Below, in pieces: positions 35,988 through 48,510 of a DNA stretch of 64,000 nt (its first letter is position 1; each line of letters opens with the position of its first letter). The stretch comes from Vanessa cardui (taxonomy: Eukaryota > Arthropoda > Insecta > Lepidoptera > Nymphalidae). Where the stretch lies: positions 5,456,001 through 5,520,000 of the forward strand of contig NC_061143.1 in assembly GCF_905220365.1 (NCBI RefSeq), given 5' to 3'. The position numbers were made by a program, and so were the translations under genes. The notes under the pieces are model-generated. The model searched no databases. It saw nothing but the letters and a program-made list of their open reading frames with translations, and was not told the origin of the DNA.

Positions 35988-36299
35988 TTATAACCAGACA
36001 ATGCTCTTTGCATCATATTTTGGAATAAACGTTGCTATTTCTTTCAAAGATTTGCCTTTGTTCTCTACAGGCGCAATTTTAGCTCCACAAACAATTAATC
36101 TATGAAACAGGCATCCAAAGATATGAGCTAAATAGAAAAACATTTCATCCGGAAATTTGGCAACGGTATTTCCAAGTCCTAAAGAGTGCAGAACAAACGC
36201 CTGTTCTTGTTATGCACTGATTGTTTGTGGCCAACGATAAGAACCTAACGGTAAAGCCGGGACAAAAGCCGTGTAAATACGATCTCTCTCAAAGGAATA
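35988..36299 (-). pseudogene. Broken gene-like frame, distantly ANL/acyl-CoA-synthetase-like
   Basis: Read on the minus strand, one frame of 104 codons is open apart from a single TAA at 36210-36212 and ends at TAA 35988-35990. The product is clearly protein-like: IYTAFVPALPLGSYRWPQ near the start, then after the stop a stretch with LHSLGLGNTVAKFPDEMFF, FGCLFHRLIVCGAKIAPVE and SLKEIATFIPKYDAKSIVW. The order (LGLG, TVA, P-D-E, aromatic run, G-C-L-F, then E-I and AKSIV) resembles the N-terminal part of ANL-superfamily adenylating enzymes such as acyl-CoA synthetases, where 'GLxxGDxVA...P' is followed by a membrane-like helix. This is a by-eye match and none of the catalytic motifs is present. 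A frameshift just upstream, near 36300, is possible because another frame there is also open. It may be a processed or dispersed pseudogene fragment. Confidence 0.4.
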
Positions 36300-37497
36300 A
36301 AATGGTAGGCGCGACACCTAACAAATTACGCTTTACGGAAGATGATACTACGGTTCTGTACAGAGGCTGATGAAAATTGCTAGTGGTTTTGACTCGGCTT
36401 CAAAGTATTTTTTTTATTTAAACTTTCGTATTTTTGCTAGACGGTATTACGAAACAATGGTGCGACTGACATTTTTTAATTAACACTCGATTTCGAAATC
36501 GACGCCAATATTATTTAAACTTTTAATACAGAATGACTCACTTTCAACATTAAAAGTATGATGCATTTTAGAAACATAATATTTGTTAAAGAATATAATC
36601 TTTCAGCTTCATTGACTCGCAATTTTGAAAATTGCAACTTTATTTTGCCCCCTGGGGAATACGCCCAGTCACTCCGTGATTATAGGTCCAGATGTTATGG
36701 CATAGTTAACCCAAATCCAAAGTTTCGTTTACAAACTATTCTATAAGCGAACAAGGTTGGTAAGCGGATGAAATTGTTTTGTCACTTGTTAGAAAATATG
36801 TTGCTTTCAGTTAAAGCATCTGAGAGATAGAATATGGAAATTCGTATAATCAAATTCTTATGGATTGGTATTTTATACATTTATGAGAGTGAATGATCGT
36901 GGTACCTATTTAACACAATGGAATCTGTCCTTCGCCAATTGTATAAAGTTTTACCTCTTTCAAAACGCCTATGTTCTTTATAGTCTTTATTTCTGAAGTA
37001 AAATATAAGAGCCCCCTAAGAATTCCTCGTATTACCTTGAGGTATTCTTGGAATATAATATTTACTCTTTGTAGTTTCAAAATAATTTGCATTATTTCAA
37101 GCGAAATACAATCCAGTGGTTAAAAATGTACGTACAACAAAAACCTAAACTCTCAAAATGTATTATTCAATATTTTCAGGCAAGGACATGCTCCCTCGTT
37201 ATTATTCCATGAATACTTTGATATAATTTAGTGGGATTTTGATTACTGTATAATCATCATTTTTCTGCACACAGTTCATCAAATTATGAAACTTTTTAGT
37301 AAATATTTGGAGACTAATGTAATGTATTGTGAGCTTACTATTACTTGTACCGTTGATATTTTAGTTTGATTAATAAAGTAGAATTTCTCTTATCATCACA
37401 GAGTCACGCTTTAAGCCATAAATAGTCACGATCTTTTGGTCTCAAAATAATGACATTAATGCCAGACAAGAGTCATACATCATTATTTTTTACAATA
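36300..37497. other. AT-rich spacer, no gene seen
   Basis: Small frames at 36558-36746 (plus) and 36910-37092 (minus) have no recognisable domain. No continuation of the broken frame at 35988-36299 could be followed with confidence. Confidence 0.45.
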
Positions 37498-37560
37498 TGA
37501 CGCAATGGTCAGTGAATGTCTTTTGAGTTGGTCCAAGGTTACTAGTTCGATTTCCTTTCT
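37498..37560 (+). repeat. Possible tRNA-derived SINE head
   Basis: 'tgacgcaatggtcagtgaat' resembles an A box region, and 'ggttactagttcgatttcc' 40 bases on resembles a broken B box. No body or tail shared with other copies is seen. Confidence 0.3.
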
Positions 37561-39584
37561 TTATTCCTTTATTTATATCAAACCTTCAGAGGTGATATTT
37601 AAGAAAATATTGCTCGTTATATAAAGACTATAATTAGATATTATTCAATACAAACATACAACATATATAAAAAAGTATGTCATTTGAAAGCGATAGCTTT
37701 GATTGTATATTAAAAGTCCATATTTATTTTGAAAAACATTAAGGTATTTAAAATTTTTAGACTCCTTTTAACTATTAAAAAAAATGATACAGCTAAGCTA
37801 AGCTAGCTTATTTCACCACGTTCATTGACGGTATTTTGTTGTCTTCATTATTAAAGAAGTAATCATATTTGATTTAGATCAATATTATTTCAACAAAGTT
37901 AATGGAACAAATCTAAATGATACCAAAACAGTCATAGCGATTCTTGTTTGGAAGGCTAAACAAGACCAGTATGGTTAATACTAGACCCAATACAAGCAAT
38001 TGAGCAAGAAATCATCAGACTACCTAAACCAATCTTGTTCCATGTAGACATGAATGTCCGTATGTTCATTACTCTACATATTGATTGAAATAGTGTCACG
38101 TATCTATGATTCGTGTCCAATCGTATGCCCATTGACTGGCGAGAGGAATAGCCATATCTGATGGGCTAATATTAGACCAAAATTGGTTGGGTTACTTTAC
38201 AATTGAAATAAATTTTATGTTTGTAATATTAAAACAAGTGTGTAATCAATTCATTTTTAATAACGTTATTAATAAGTCGTAACGCAAGCAAACCAACAAA
38301 AACTTACTCTAAAATCTTTATTTAAATTTTTTCTCATGTATAAATCCTCTTCTAGATCCCCAATATAGATCTTTGGACACGTATATACAATATAGTATAT
38401 ATATAAAGTATAAATTACAATGTTATCTATCTATTCTGTCTTGTTCTACATAAATTCTCCATAAAGACAATAAGAAGTAATTTCGCGAATTATAAATTTT
38501 ATATTCATAACGAAATTATGAGCCGAGCGTGAAATAAGCCGATTAATGTACTTAGTTAATAGCTTCAACGAAAGCCGTCTTCACGCAATATTATGAAGCG
38601 AGAACTAAATAATCGACTTCGAACAGGTTCTAACAGCCATTAATAATATAATTGAACATTAATGTGAATATTAAATGTGCCTGGGAAATGTATTAAAGTC
38701 ACATTCCAGGGAATTTTCGTATAATTGAAAACTAATTTTCGGCTTTGTTATCGATACACGGAGTCGATGTATGACGAATTACATTATTCGTTTTAATATC
38801 GATCGTGATTCGTGTATTGTATTTTTTATATGGTTATGACAAAGGCCTTGTTTGCTCAGCATCATTAAAAATATTTACAGTTAAGAATTGAATAGACATC
38901 ATTCCATTTTCAAAATAATTAAAATGATTATTCGAAACAAATGTCACTATTCTGTTTTTAAAAGTATTTTAATAAGAATTAATTGATGATTAAATTGTAT
39001 TCTAATATACTGATTCTTTTAGAAAATAGAAGCGAATATCATCTGATATGTGGTTGATTCTGTCCATTGAAAGAATAATATTGTATGTGGCTACGTATAA
39101 CAACCAAATTTGAAATTAAAAAAAAAAAACGCTATGTCCGTATTCATACAATCAATACAAACAGAATTTACACTGATATATTCAAATATAGGCGGAAAAT
39201 AAATCCGATATAGCGAGCGAGTAGGAGACATAAAACACAATTGATTTTATATTGGATGCTGTATTATCGGAAATATAAATACTAGACGATATTATATTTC
39301 ATTGGGGAAATAGGTTACTGCGACGTCAATACATCTTATAACAAATTTAGGAAATGATTTGTTAATATATAGACAGGCTTCGCAATCAGACGTCTGAATA
39401 AGTTGATTTTTTATTCATTCTCTCAAGGTAAATAGGACACCGGATCGTAATTGGTCTTATTTGAGTGTATTCTCGTACATCGGCGTCGAAATGGTATTAA
39501 ACATTCCACCCCCTATACCTAAGACCCTTGTGAAAACCATATTAATTACACGAGCTTCAGATAGGTCAGGAGTGAATTCATAAT
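37561..39584. other. AT-rich spacer, no gene seen
   Basis: No gene is supported. A short 'agctaagctaagctagctta' simple repeat lies at about 37793-37810. Confidence 0.5.
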
Positions 39585-39836
39585 GATTTTTTATGGTATA
39601 GGTTGGCGGACGAGCGCATAGTCACCTTCACCCATAGACAATGACACTGTAAGAAATATTAACTATTCCTCACGTCGTCAATGCGCCAACAAACTTGGGA
39701 ACTAAGATGCTATGTCCCTTGTGCCTGTAGTTACACTGGCTCACTCACCCTTCAAACCGGAACACAATAATACTACGTACTGTTGTTTAGCGGTAGAATA
39801 TCTGATGAGTGGGTGGTACCTAAACAGGCGGGTTAA
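39585..39836 (-). repeat. Repeat A copy 6
   Basis: On the plus strand it has a T-run, 'atggtataggttggcggac', 'cccatagacaatgacactgt', 'aagaaatattaactattcct', 'actaagatgctatgtccctt', 'gtgcctgtagttacactggc', 'gcggtagaatatctgatgag' and 'gggtggtacctaaac'. The right end is shortened. The plus open frame at 39712-39945 reads through it and is not a gene. Confidence 0.8.
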
Positions 39837-42800
39837 CAATAAAACAATAAACCTTATTAACAAGTATAAATTAGTTTTATGCCATATTGTTTTGTTGTAC
39901 GAAATTAAAAATAACAAAATAGTTAATAGACTTGATATGGGTTAACTCTGCGAATGATATATTTCTGTTGATATTGGAGTAATTGATACGATAAACTTAA
40001 TATTGTCTTTAATGAATAGCCTTGGAAAAACGTAAGGTATCATCAATAAAAGCGATCAAACAAATTGACGGAATGAAGACCAATCGAACGATACGCATTA
40101 AGAAATTAATATTGGTGCTAGTTTACAGAGTTGACACAAGGATCTGATAAGATATGGGTCGGTTTCGTGTCAATATTTAATCAGACGGGCGGATTATAGC
40201 TTAGCATTTAATTTTAATAAATAAACGTTTGGCGAAAGGTTAGTTCAACACTGTTTTAACTTCGTCATAATTAATTTGAAATCCAAAAGAAGATCGGTTT
40301 ATATAATAATATATTTTCATAATTTTCCATTTATGTGTAAAGGCAGTAAAATGAAAAAACTAAAACTCACTAACTATATCTACCTACCTACCAAACGTAC
40401 CTAACCTACATATAAAATTTTTGTCTTTAAATTATAAAAGATTTAGATTTAAAAAAGAATCTGTAAACGGTTTTCACTGTAAATTGCCATAACACAAAAA
40501 CATAATGTAAAAAATGTATCGTGTAAAATAACACACTCAATCGATTTGGTTTAGTTACTACGAGGCCATACCAAAAATGATTCATTAAACCGAAACTAAA
40601 CAACTGATTGCCTGATTCCTATTAGTAACTAAACACTTACAAATATAAACACAATCGATTTAAGGCTTTAAATACACATATAAACGTAATACACAAAAAT
40701 ATTGGAACAAATATGAACATATCCGGTAATGTTCATTAAGATACAACACAGACTTTTATATAAAAGAAGATCGAAAAATGATAGAGAACCTTTTTGGATT
40801 ATAAGATTGTTTTTAGCAAAAATCGATTAATTTATACAGCATTGGTTTCTTCAACGTAACCAAGTTATACGAATGATTACGTATGTAGATTCCGAGACTT
40901 GAAGTTATACCTACAGTGTGATACGATTCGATTACAAAGCTAACTTTGACTTGTGGCTTCCTACTACGGGCACAATAAGATTACATTCTCAATCTCAATC
41001 CGAGCAGTGTACAGTGTACTGAGATCGAATTGACGTCTCCATGATATATGACTATGACATACCGTAATTGATTGACGATATCTGCGTCGTAGAGTCCGAT
41101 TCTACTGATATGGAGGGCAATGAACTCGAAATATGCATCGTGTGGACGTTTTAGATAGCATTTGTGCTTTGAGAAATTCGTTTCACTTAGTTGCGTGAAC
41201 GGATAAGATTCAAGAAGGCAAATAGAAATGCAGCCAGCGGAGTTTAAACCGGATCTTTTCTTAGTTTCGCGGGAATGTATTTCCGTATTACTTTTTAATG
41301 CTTTGGTCATTATAATAAAAATAATCCGTTAACAATTCAGACTCCGAATAACTTGAAATATATCAAAAATGTATCTTCAATAATAGCGCTGTTTAAACAC
41401 ATTTCTAGTTCATGAACTTTCCGTTTAAGATAAAGTTGTTTATAGACAGAAATAATTGAATCATGACGAGAAAATCGACGTTTATAGTTCACTGCGCTGT
41501 CGAATTATTGCAAATCTAACTAAATGGTAAGTTTGAAAGCTAACGAAGTTCGAAACCACGAATCAGACTAGCTTCTTAGTGTTTAACGCCCATTTACACA
41601 ACGGGATTAATAAATACGGGATTTAAAGATTATTAATTATTATTGAGCTGGATTTCTTAAAGGTTATTCATTGCCACATTAAAATAATTTATGCCACATG
41701 ACTCGTCTAGCATAAATTATATCGCTCATCATCTCCTCGCTTTTCTAAATCATTGTCAGAACGCATTCTATCTCCAATTAAGTTAAATATTCATGTGTGT
41801 GAATGAGACAGAATATAGAATTAAGGGCAAGTTAATAAGGGATAGAAATTAAATGAAGCGTTGAATGACCTCGCCCGTAGTCGGAGTTCTTCGGACGTAT
41901 TCGAAGTGACTCGCGCGTGTATGCCTTATCTGTCGATCTTAGGCGCAGGCGCAACCCTTGTTCGAGTCATCGTTGTTTCTTTGGATCATCGAGGAATGCT
42001 ATGCAAAATATGAAAGGCTTTGAATATTTTATACGCCTTGATATTAATAGACTCCTTTTTGAAACGTCAACGACTGCATTATTTTTATACGTCACAAAAT
42101 GTTCGCAACTTTTTATTTGAATAAAGAACAATAAAAAGAAAATATAAATTGCATAGAAAGTTAACAAAAGGCTGCTTTAAAAAGATAATGAGTTTTGTTG
42201 AACAATAGGAAGTAGCTGAAAAAGTTATTTCTCGATGGCTATAATCAGTGCACTGACAAATAGTTGAGACCACAAAAAGTGCTACATTTTAATTGCAGCT
42301 TTTCTCCGTTTATAGGTCAATTGTTTGAAAGAACAAATACAAATCTATTTTATGACAAGGCTGTTTGCAATATCTACAAAGTCACTTTACGTCTGTTTTA
42401 GTGTTGATATTTTTTTTACAAGAGAATCGTCTTATTTTAAGAGATCATCGATGGGCTAAAGCCCCTTCTATGCCAAATGTGTCCTAAGGTAAGAATGTAT
42501 AGGCGGATTCTCATACGACATCCAAATACATGATTAATTTCCATCATCACTACGCAATAGATAAACATATAAGTAAGGAACTTAAAAATTAAATGAAGTC
42601 GTGGTCTGGCCCATCTCGGCTTATATCAATAAACAGCAGTCATCAGGTTTCGTTTAAAAGTTCGAATAAATTATTTCTAAAATTCGACATTTCATTCATT
42701 AAACACGATTGTAAATATGCCACGGTACGAATGTGCTTCTGTACAAAAACTGCATTTCCGTAAAGTGGGTCCGTTCCACTCGTTAAGGAAACTACAAACG

Positions 42801-45087
42801 TTTGCTCTTGTAGGTTAAATGCAAATGTCTTCATCTCGCTACGTACTTTGTAACGTTTGAAAAGAAAGATAATGCTCTTTGAGATATCTAAAACAAAACT
42901 AAATAAGAGATAAATATTTTCTTAAAGAGGAAATGGTAACAGCGCGTAAATATCCCGCTAGGTTCTTCTTCTGGAGACACTTTGGAAACTTTGTAGAGTA
43001 CGTACACTCCCACACATTTCTAAAGCGAGTAAGTGGATAGGCTTTCACCACTAAGCATGAGAGTTACAAATTAAATATGATTCTTGTCAGGATTTGATTT
43101 GACGCTGCCTTCGCTTAAATACACGTGTGAAATTGATCTTACACAAGAAAAAGTATATAGCGAGATTCTTTTCATTATATTTTTAAACTTTTCAAGCATA
43201 AAAAGATAAACACATTATATAACATAGTTTCTCATTTATCAAATTTTGATATGAAATTAAATATCTATTGTCTATATTTTCATAACATATCTTTAAGAGT
43301 TGCAAAAATCTTGTATTCTCAAATCAATTTCCACAATTTTTCAGAGACCATAACGTGTTTTTTTATACCAAGAACTTCACGGTTATTAATAAACATTGGT
43401 TATATTGGTAAATTTATTTTTAATAATCGATTGAAACATCTACCTAAATGAACAACTTTCACGCAAGTTGAAACTAATAAAAATATAACTGGGTGTCAAA
43501 AAAGAAACACGAAAACTACGGTACCTAAGTTTGATTACGGAACCAAAAAACCAGATTAAATCATAATTAAGTTGAAACGGAAATTAAATTAAAAAACTTA
43601 ATTAACTGAAAAATAAATCTAACAGGCATAGTTCACAGGTCATAATGACTGCACAGCTGTCGTGTCAATGACCTCATTACTAAATGATGAATGTTGTGAG
43701 CCATTAAACCTGCCCATTAACGTGTTTCTGCCATTAACCTAAGTACGATGCTATTTTAAGATTTATCATACGACAACTAGCCTTGCGCACTACTTTGTTC
43801 GTCTGGTTTGATACGGAGACTGGGTTGTGACTGTATTGTTTTATCATTCAAGTAATTCGAGATACTTTCTTAAGGCTTACAGCTATTATTAGGTATTAAC
43901 TTGTATGTTTATTAAATCTTACGCGTTACTCTTTGATGCCTTCAAAAGAGAATCATATACAAACATGACCTTTATAATTTTATTACGATGTTGTACACAT
44001 TGTTCTTATCACTGTTGTTGATGAGAAAATATTTGTATATTATTTATTCGATTTGATAATTAATATAAGGAATGTAAGTATAATTTATTGAGACGGTTAT
44101 TTATAATTCTTATTACTAATTATGTTTATGTGTGTGAGAGAAAAAGCCTGAAATTTATTTTGCTTAAGTATATTTTTTGTTACGACATACGTATATGTCA
44201 CTTACGAATACACTTAGTATACTTAATAAAAGTGTGTTTTATTTTCATTATGATAGGATTTACTTAATTATTTTTTATTCAAATAAAAAAATTAAAAAGA
44301 GCAGTAATATAAATATAGGTGTAATATAACAATGACTAATAATTTAAACAACTTAATTATTATTTTTATGTATTTTAGTCATTATTTATACTTCACACTT
44401 TATAATAAATAAGTTTGGATAGATATAATTCAATTGCTGAAGTATTTTATAACAACGAATTATTAAAAATGTACATTTATTTTTTAGTTACTGATAAATA
44501 AAATGATAAAATATAGCTAAGATTTCGAAATATAAGGGATTTTGTGGTAAAGTATTCTATTTCTGAATGATTAATAAATATTATGTTAATACACAAACAA
44601 TAACAGTGGCTCCATTTTGCTGGCTTTCAGCTGATTTATTTGGACAAAGAATGACATTTCATAATTTAACATCCAAGGCTTTTACGCGAAATGACATCTT
44701 CAAATCCTCATTTGAGCTTCTATTTTCATATTCAAAATTTTCAATTTGATGGGCAAAATAATGGTCGGAAATGAACAGTCGTAAATCGCTACAAGATCTA
44801 AATCGATGTTATAAATCGTGGTGCCTGTTCAAATATTAAAGCAATTAATTAAAAGGCAAAACGGTAAGCTTACTTAGTGTAATTAATTTTGTCAGAATTA
44901 AATGTAAGGCCGCCTGTGGATTACGATACTGAAGCCATCTTAGGGCCCTTCACTTAAATAGGGTATAAATCGAGTATTTTGAGTAAGGCTGGCCACACAT
45001 GCTAAGTTGTTAAACGCCAAAGACCAGTGATCATTGGTTTCTAGTACGATTCTATTTTTGGAGCCATTTTAATAAAAGATTATCTTT
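39837..45087. other. Long AT-rich spacer, no gene seen
   Basis: Several 60-109-codon frames exist (the longest at 40981-41310 minus) but none shows a recognisable domain. A CpG-bearing, GC-richer patch at about 41868-41995 is reported separately. Simple AT sequence dominates 43950-44560. Confidence 0.5.
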
Positions 45088-45245
45088 TACTTAGTGGTAG
45101 AGTTATGTGTAAGTCTGGGTAGGTACCAACCACTCATCAGATGTTTCTACCGTCAAATAGTAATACTTTGTTGTATTCGATACATACGTCGAGAGATTTA
45201 ACGTCTTAGTTCCCATATTGGTGGCGCATTGGCGATGGAAGGCTT
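45088..45245 (+). repeat. Repeat A copy 7, shortened
   Basis: It starts 'cttagtggtagagttatgtg' followed by 'taagtctgggtaggtaccaa', then 'ccactcatcagatgtttcta', 'atactttgttgtattcg' and 'ttggtggcgcattggcgatg'. The tail half is missing after about 45245. Confidence 0.7.
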
Positions 45246-46668
45246 CATAATATAATATTAATTATTTTAAAAAATACAATAATATATTGTACTGTCTAAA
45301 ATCTAGTACATATATATCAGATTTAATGTAAGATGTGCTAAGTTGAACGACAGTTGAACGGCGATTCAATTTGTAGCTATTTTACTATAACAATATTTAA
45401 AATAAATTGTATTATATGATAACAATCCTCGATAAAACCAAAATTAGTATTTGAATGTAGCTTTACAAATAAAAAATGCAAAATAATTCAATGGTTTCAA
45501 AAATATTTTTAAATATGAATAAAATAATTGCTTTTTAATGTAATTTGAGATAGCAGCGTTTGAAATATCGATAAAACAAGGTGGGTTTATTGGCCATGAT
45601 AAGAACATCCAATATGTTTGATAACGCCATTATTATCTCTAATTATATAATGGAAGCCATGTATTGCTAAACTAGTTTATTTTTAAATCATTTAACAGTG
45701 TACACCGTCGTATATTTCGATATATTTGACATAGACACTATAGTCTTGAAAGTTTTGTTTCAATTTTGCAAGTTTTGCGCCATTGTATGTGACATGTTTT
45801 CGTTTCAATTCGACAGTATTTGGGAGCAAAGCCAAACTTTATCTATCTATTTTGATTTTGCCCCGTAAGCAATACATCTAGTAAACATAAAATAGAAATG
45901 ATGTTACGGATTATATAAAACAATAGAAGTAAATTTATTGCATTTTATAATGCGTCCGCGATTCTGATGTGAATGAACGGGTAACTTAGACGCTTTGCTT
46001 TATCAGGAAACTGGTTTAACAGGAGAGAATTTACCTGGCAGGTCGGCCGTGAATCTTGAATATACGAATGGACGCTTTGCAAGCACGTACACCGTATTTC
46101 ATTTGGATACGCGCCGCGAATCACACACTAGACTTTTACAGATTAAAACGGTGTGAGTGTGGCCTAATGGCGCGCTGTTAGTTCCAAAATACTGACTAAA
46201 TGAAATTATGTTAATAATAATAATGACATGTTAAATTAAATTAATTTTATGTACATTAACTTTAACGTTATTACATTGTTAAGTGTTATTCTTATTAAGC
46301 AAGATAATCCTTAGCATATTTCAAGTAGGCAGACTTGCTTGTGCGAAGATTAAAACTACAAAACCTGCTCTTTGTTACCTAGTTATACTTTATTTTAATT
46401 TATGGAAAAAGTGTATACATATTACGTTAATTTTTGCAATTTAAGAAGTATGTGTTGTACCATAACAGAGGCTGAATAGTGTCAACGATTGAATTTAGTC
46501 GCATAAATTCTATATCATCAACAAATATTACCTATCTTAAATTTCATAGGTAAAATGATGTTCAAACTTCACTAGTTCCCCAATATCTTTAACTTCAAGT
46601 ATGTGTTGAAACATAGGGGAGAATATATTGTATTTCAGTCCACAAAATAAAGATGCTGAGAACAAACA
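45246..46668. other. Spacer with a GC-richer patch, no gene seen
   Basis: AT-rich up to 45940. At about 45948-46175 the sequence turns more complex and CpG-bearing ('gatacgcgccgcgaatcaca', 'ggcctaatggcgcgctgtta') with no clean reading frame, then AT-rich again. Confidence 0.5.
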
Positions 46669-46722
46669 CCGGCCGGGAATTCAATCCCGGGGGAGGGATC
46701 CGGTTTAGATCCACGGAGATAT
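46669..46722 (-). repeat. SINE B scrap around the B box
   Basis: The plus strand reads 'caccggccgggaattcaatc' then 'ccgggggagggatccgg', similar in order to the inverted B-box region at 5792-5835. It has no body or tail. Confidence 0.35.
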
Positions 46723-47630
46723 AAAATATACAGGATAAAGTTGGTACCGTAGGTGTTATTGCGTTTGGATTCTTAAACGGAATGAGGTCTTATTATCGTT
46801 CTATGCTAATTTCATTCATCTCCCTTCTGTTTTTACGACTATCCTCATTATACAAATTGTTAAAAATTATAATATTTTAAGCACTGATTCTTAAATATTT
46901 ACGAAGCATACTTTTTTATTAGCTTTTAACGACTGCATCGAAAGGATCATTCACTTTTTTCTATTACTTTTGAATGTCGATACTAATTAATTTGTAATCT
47001 AATATAAACTTTTTTAAGTATAAGAATAATTATTACGTATTTATTAGATTCGCAGCCGCGAATTCGTTTTCTCAATTTTAATCAAATCAAAAAGGATATT
47101 TTAAGAGGGTACGAAATTAATAAGCCGATAAAGGGCCGAAAGTTTTCAAGTAACGATTGAATGAGTGCGTTTGAACGAAAACACGTCGGAACAGTCGGTC
47201 TGAGGGAATAACATTGGCTATTTATTTAAGTCGAAGAGAAGCGCAGACAATAAATATTTTACTTTTGAATTTTGCTCTATAGAACGTTTCGATCTTGATG
47301 TTTGCTTTACCCCCGCACGATAGATTTCAATTTGTTGTATTTGATTTTCGTTATGTGTTTTGTAAGCGGAAACAGGCTATCTCGCATCGAATGCCGCGTT
47401 GAGTGCAAATTTAATAGAAACATATGTACATAATACGTATGTATATACACTTGGGTCGTATGGAAACATTATACAGCTGTTATTGTTGCTTTGACCTTGA
47501 AATAAAATGATATTACGGTGTTACGTGTTTGCCTTTTACAATATTAAATTGTACTTCCGTGAGATATAGTTATAATTCCGTGAGTATACGGGAAAAGATA
47601 GTCGAGGTTTTACTATTTATTGAAAGAAAT
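46723..47630. other. AT-rich spacer, no gene seen
   Basis: No gene is supported. An open frame beginning at 47529 runs into the repeat that follows. Confidence 0.5.
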
Positions 47631-47957
47631 TATTATCAATCAATTTTAACAGGCCTTGTGTGGATATATTTTTATGGAATAGTTTGGCGAGCATATGGGT
47701 CACCTGATATTAGATGGTCACCTGCAAGCTGTAAGAAATATTAACTATTCCTTACAACGTCAATGCGCCACCAAGCTTGGGAACTAAGATGCTATGTCCC
47801 TTGTGCTACAGGCACAAGGTTACACTGGCTCACAATACTGCGTACTGTTGTTTAGTGGTAGAATATCTGATGAGTGGATGGTACCTACCCAGACGGGCTA
47901 ACACAAAGCCCTACCATCAATATTATCAATCAATTATAACAGGCATTGTGTGGATAT
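47631..47957 (-). mobile_element. Repeat A copy 8 with 37-bp flanking duplication
   Basis: The repeat occupies about 47668-47920. It is bracketed by direct copies of a 37-bp segment at 47631-47667 and 47921-47957, beginning 'tattatcaatcaatt' and ending 'ttgtgtggatat', which differ at two bases. This is what a long target-site duplication looks like and argues that repeat A moves as a retroposon. The plus strand shows a T-run, 'atggaatagtttggcgagca', 'cacctgatattagatggtca', 'actaagatgctatgtccctt', 'gtggtagaatatctgatgag' and 'gacgggctaacacaaagcc'. The open frames at 47529-47995 are incidental. Confidence 0.85.
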
Positions 47958-48166
47958 TATTGAATTGGAAATTAAATAAAATAAAAATCAAATAATCCAC
48001 GCAAATAACATCACCAATTGATATCATACAATGTAATAATAAATCATATTAAATTTCATGAAACAACAAAAATAGAACTCGTATCTATTTGTAATATCCT
48101 ATTACTTTGAATTTATTTTAAAATATTCTATTTGTAGAAATTTATTTATTCGCATATTTTAATCAT

Positions 48167-48240
48167 GAACACTGCGTGGGTCTAGTGGCTAGGAAATGAG
48201 GTTGGAAATGAAAATGCTGGGTTCGATCACAAGCCAGTAA
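48167..48240 (+). repeat. tRNA-derived SINE head
   Basis: An A-box-like 'gtgggtctagtggctagg' is followed by a B-box-like 'gggttcgatcac'. It is a tRNA-derived promoter relic rather than a tRNA: no acceptor stem pairs. It is followed about 60 bases later by repeat A copy 9. Confidence 0.5.
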
Positions 48241-48303
48241 ACCTAGTGATGCTGCAACATATGTACATATACAGTGCAGTGATCGCTGGCTATATAGTAT
48301 ACA

Positions 48304-48510
48304 CATCAGATATTCTACCGCGAAACAACAGTACGTAGTATTATTGTGATACGGTTTAAAGGGTGATTGAGCCAGTGTATGCACAAGGCACATAACATCT
48401 TAGTTCCCAAGGTTGGTGGCGCATTGGCGATGTAAGGAATGATTACCAAATATTTCTGACAACGCCATAGTCTATGCCATATACATGTGCTCGTCCGCCA
48501 CATAAGGAAT
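48304..48510 (+). repeat. Repeat A copy 9, internally deleted
   Basis: It carries 'catcagatattctaccgcga', 'cataacatcttagttcccaa', 'ggttggtggcgcattggcga' and 'gtgctcgtccgcc' in native order. The first about 50 bases and the 'ggtggtgaccac' section are absent. Minus open frames across it are shadows. Confidence 0.75.

Noticed and set aside
40981..41310. 109-codon minus open frame as a gene
   Set aside because: No domain, signal or conservation evidence can be seen. Several frames of this size are expected by chance over both strands of 64 kb.
47529..47995. Two plus open frames as a small gene pair
   Set aside because: Both run through repeat A copy 8.
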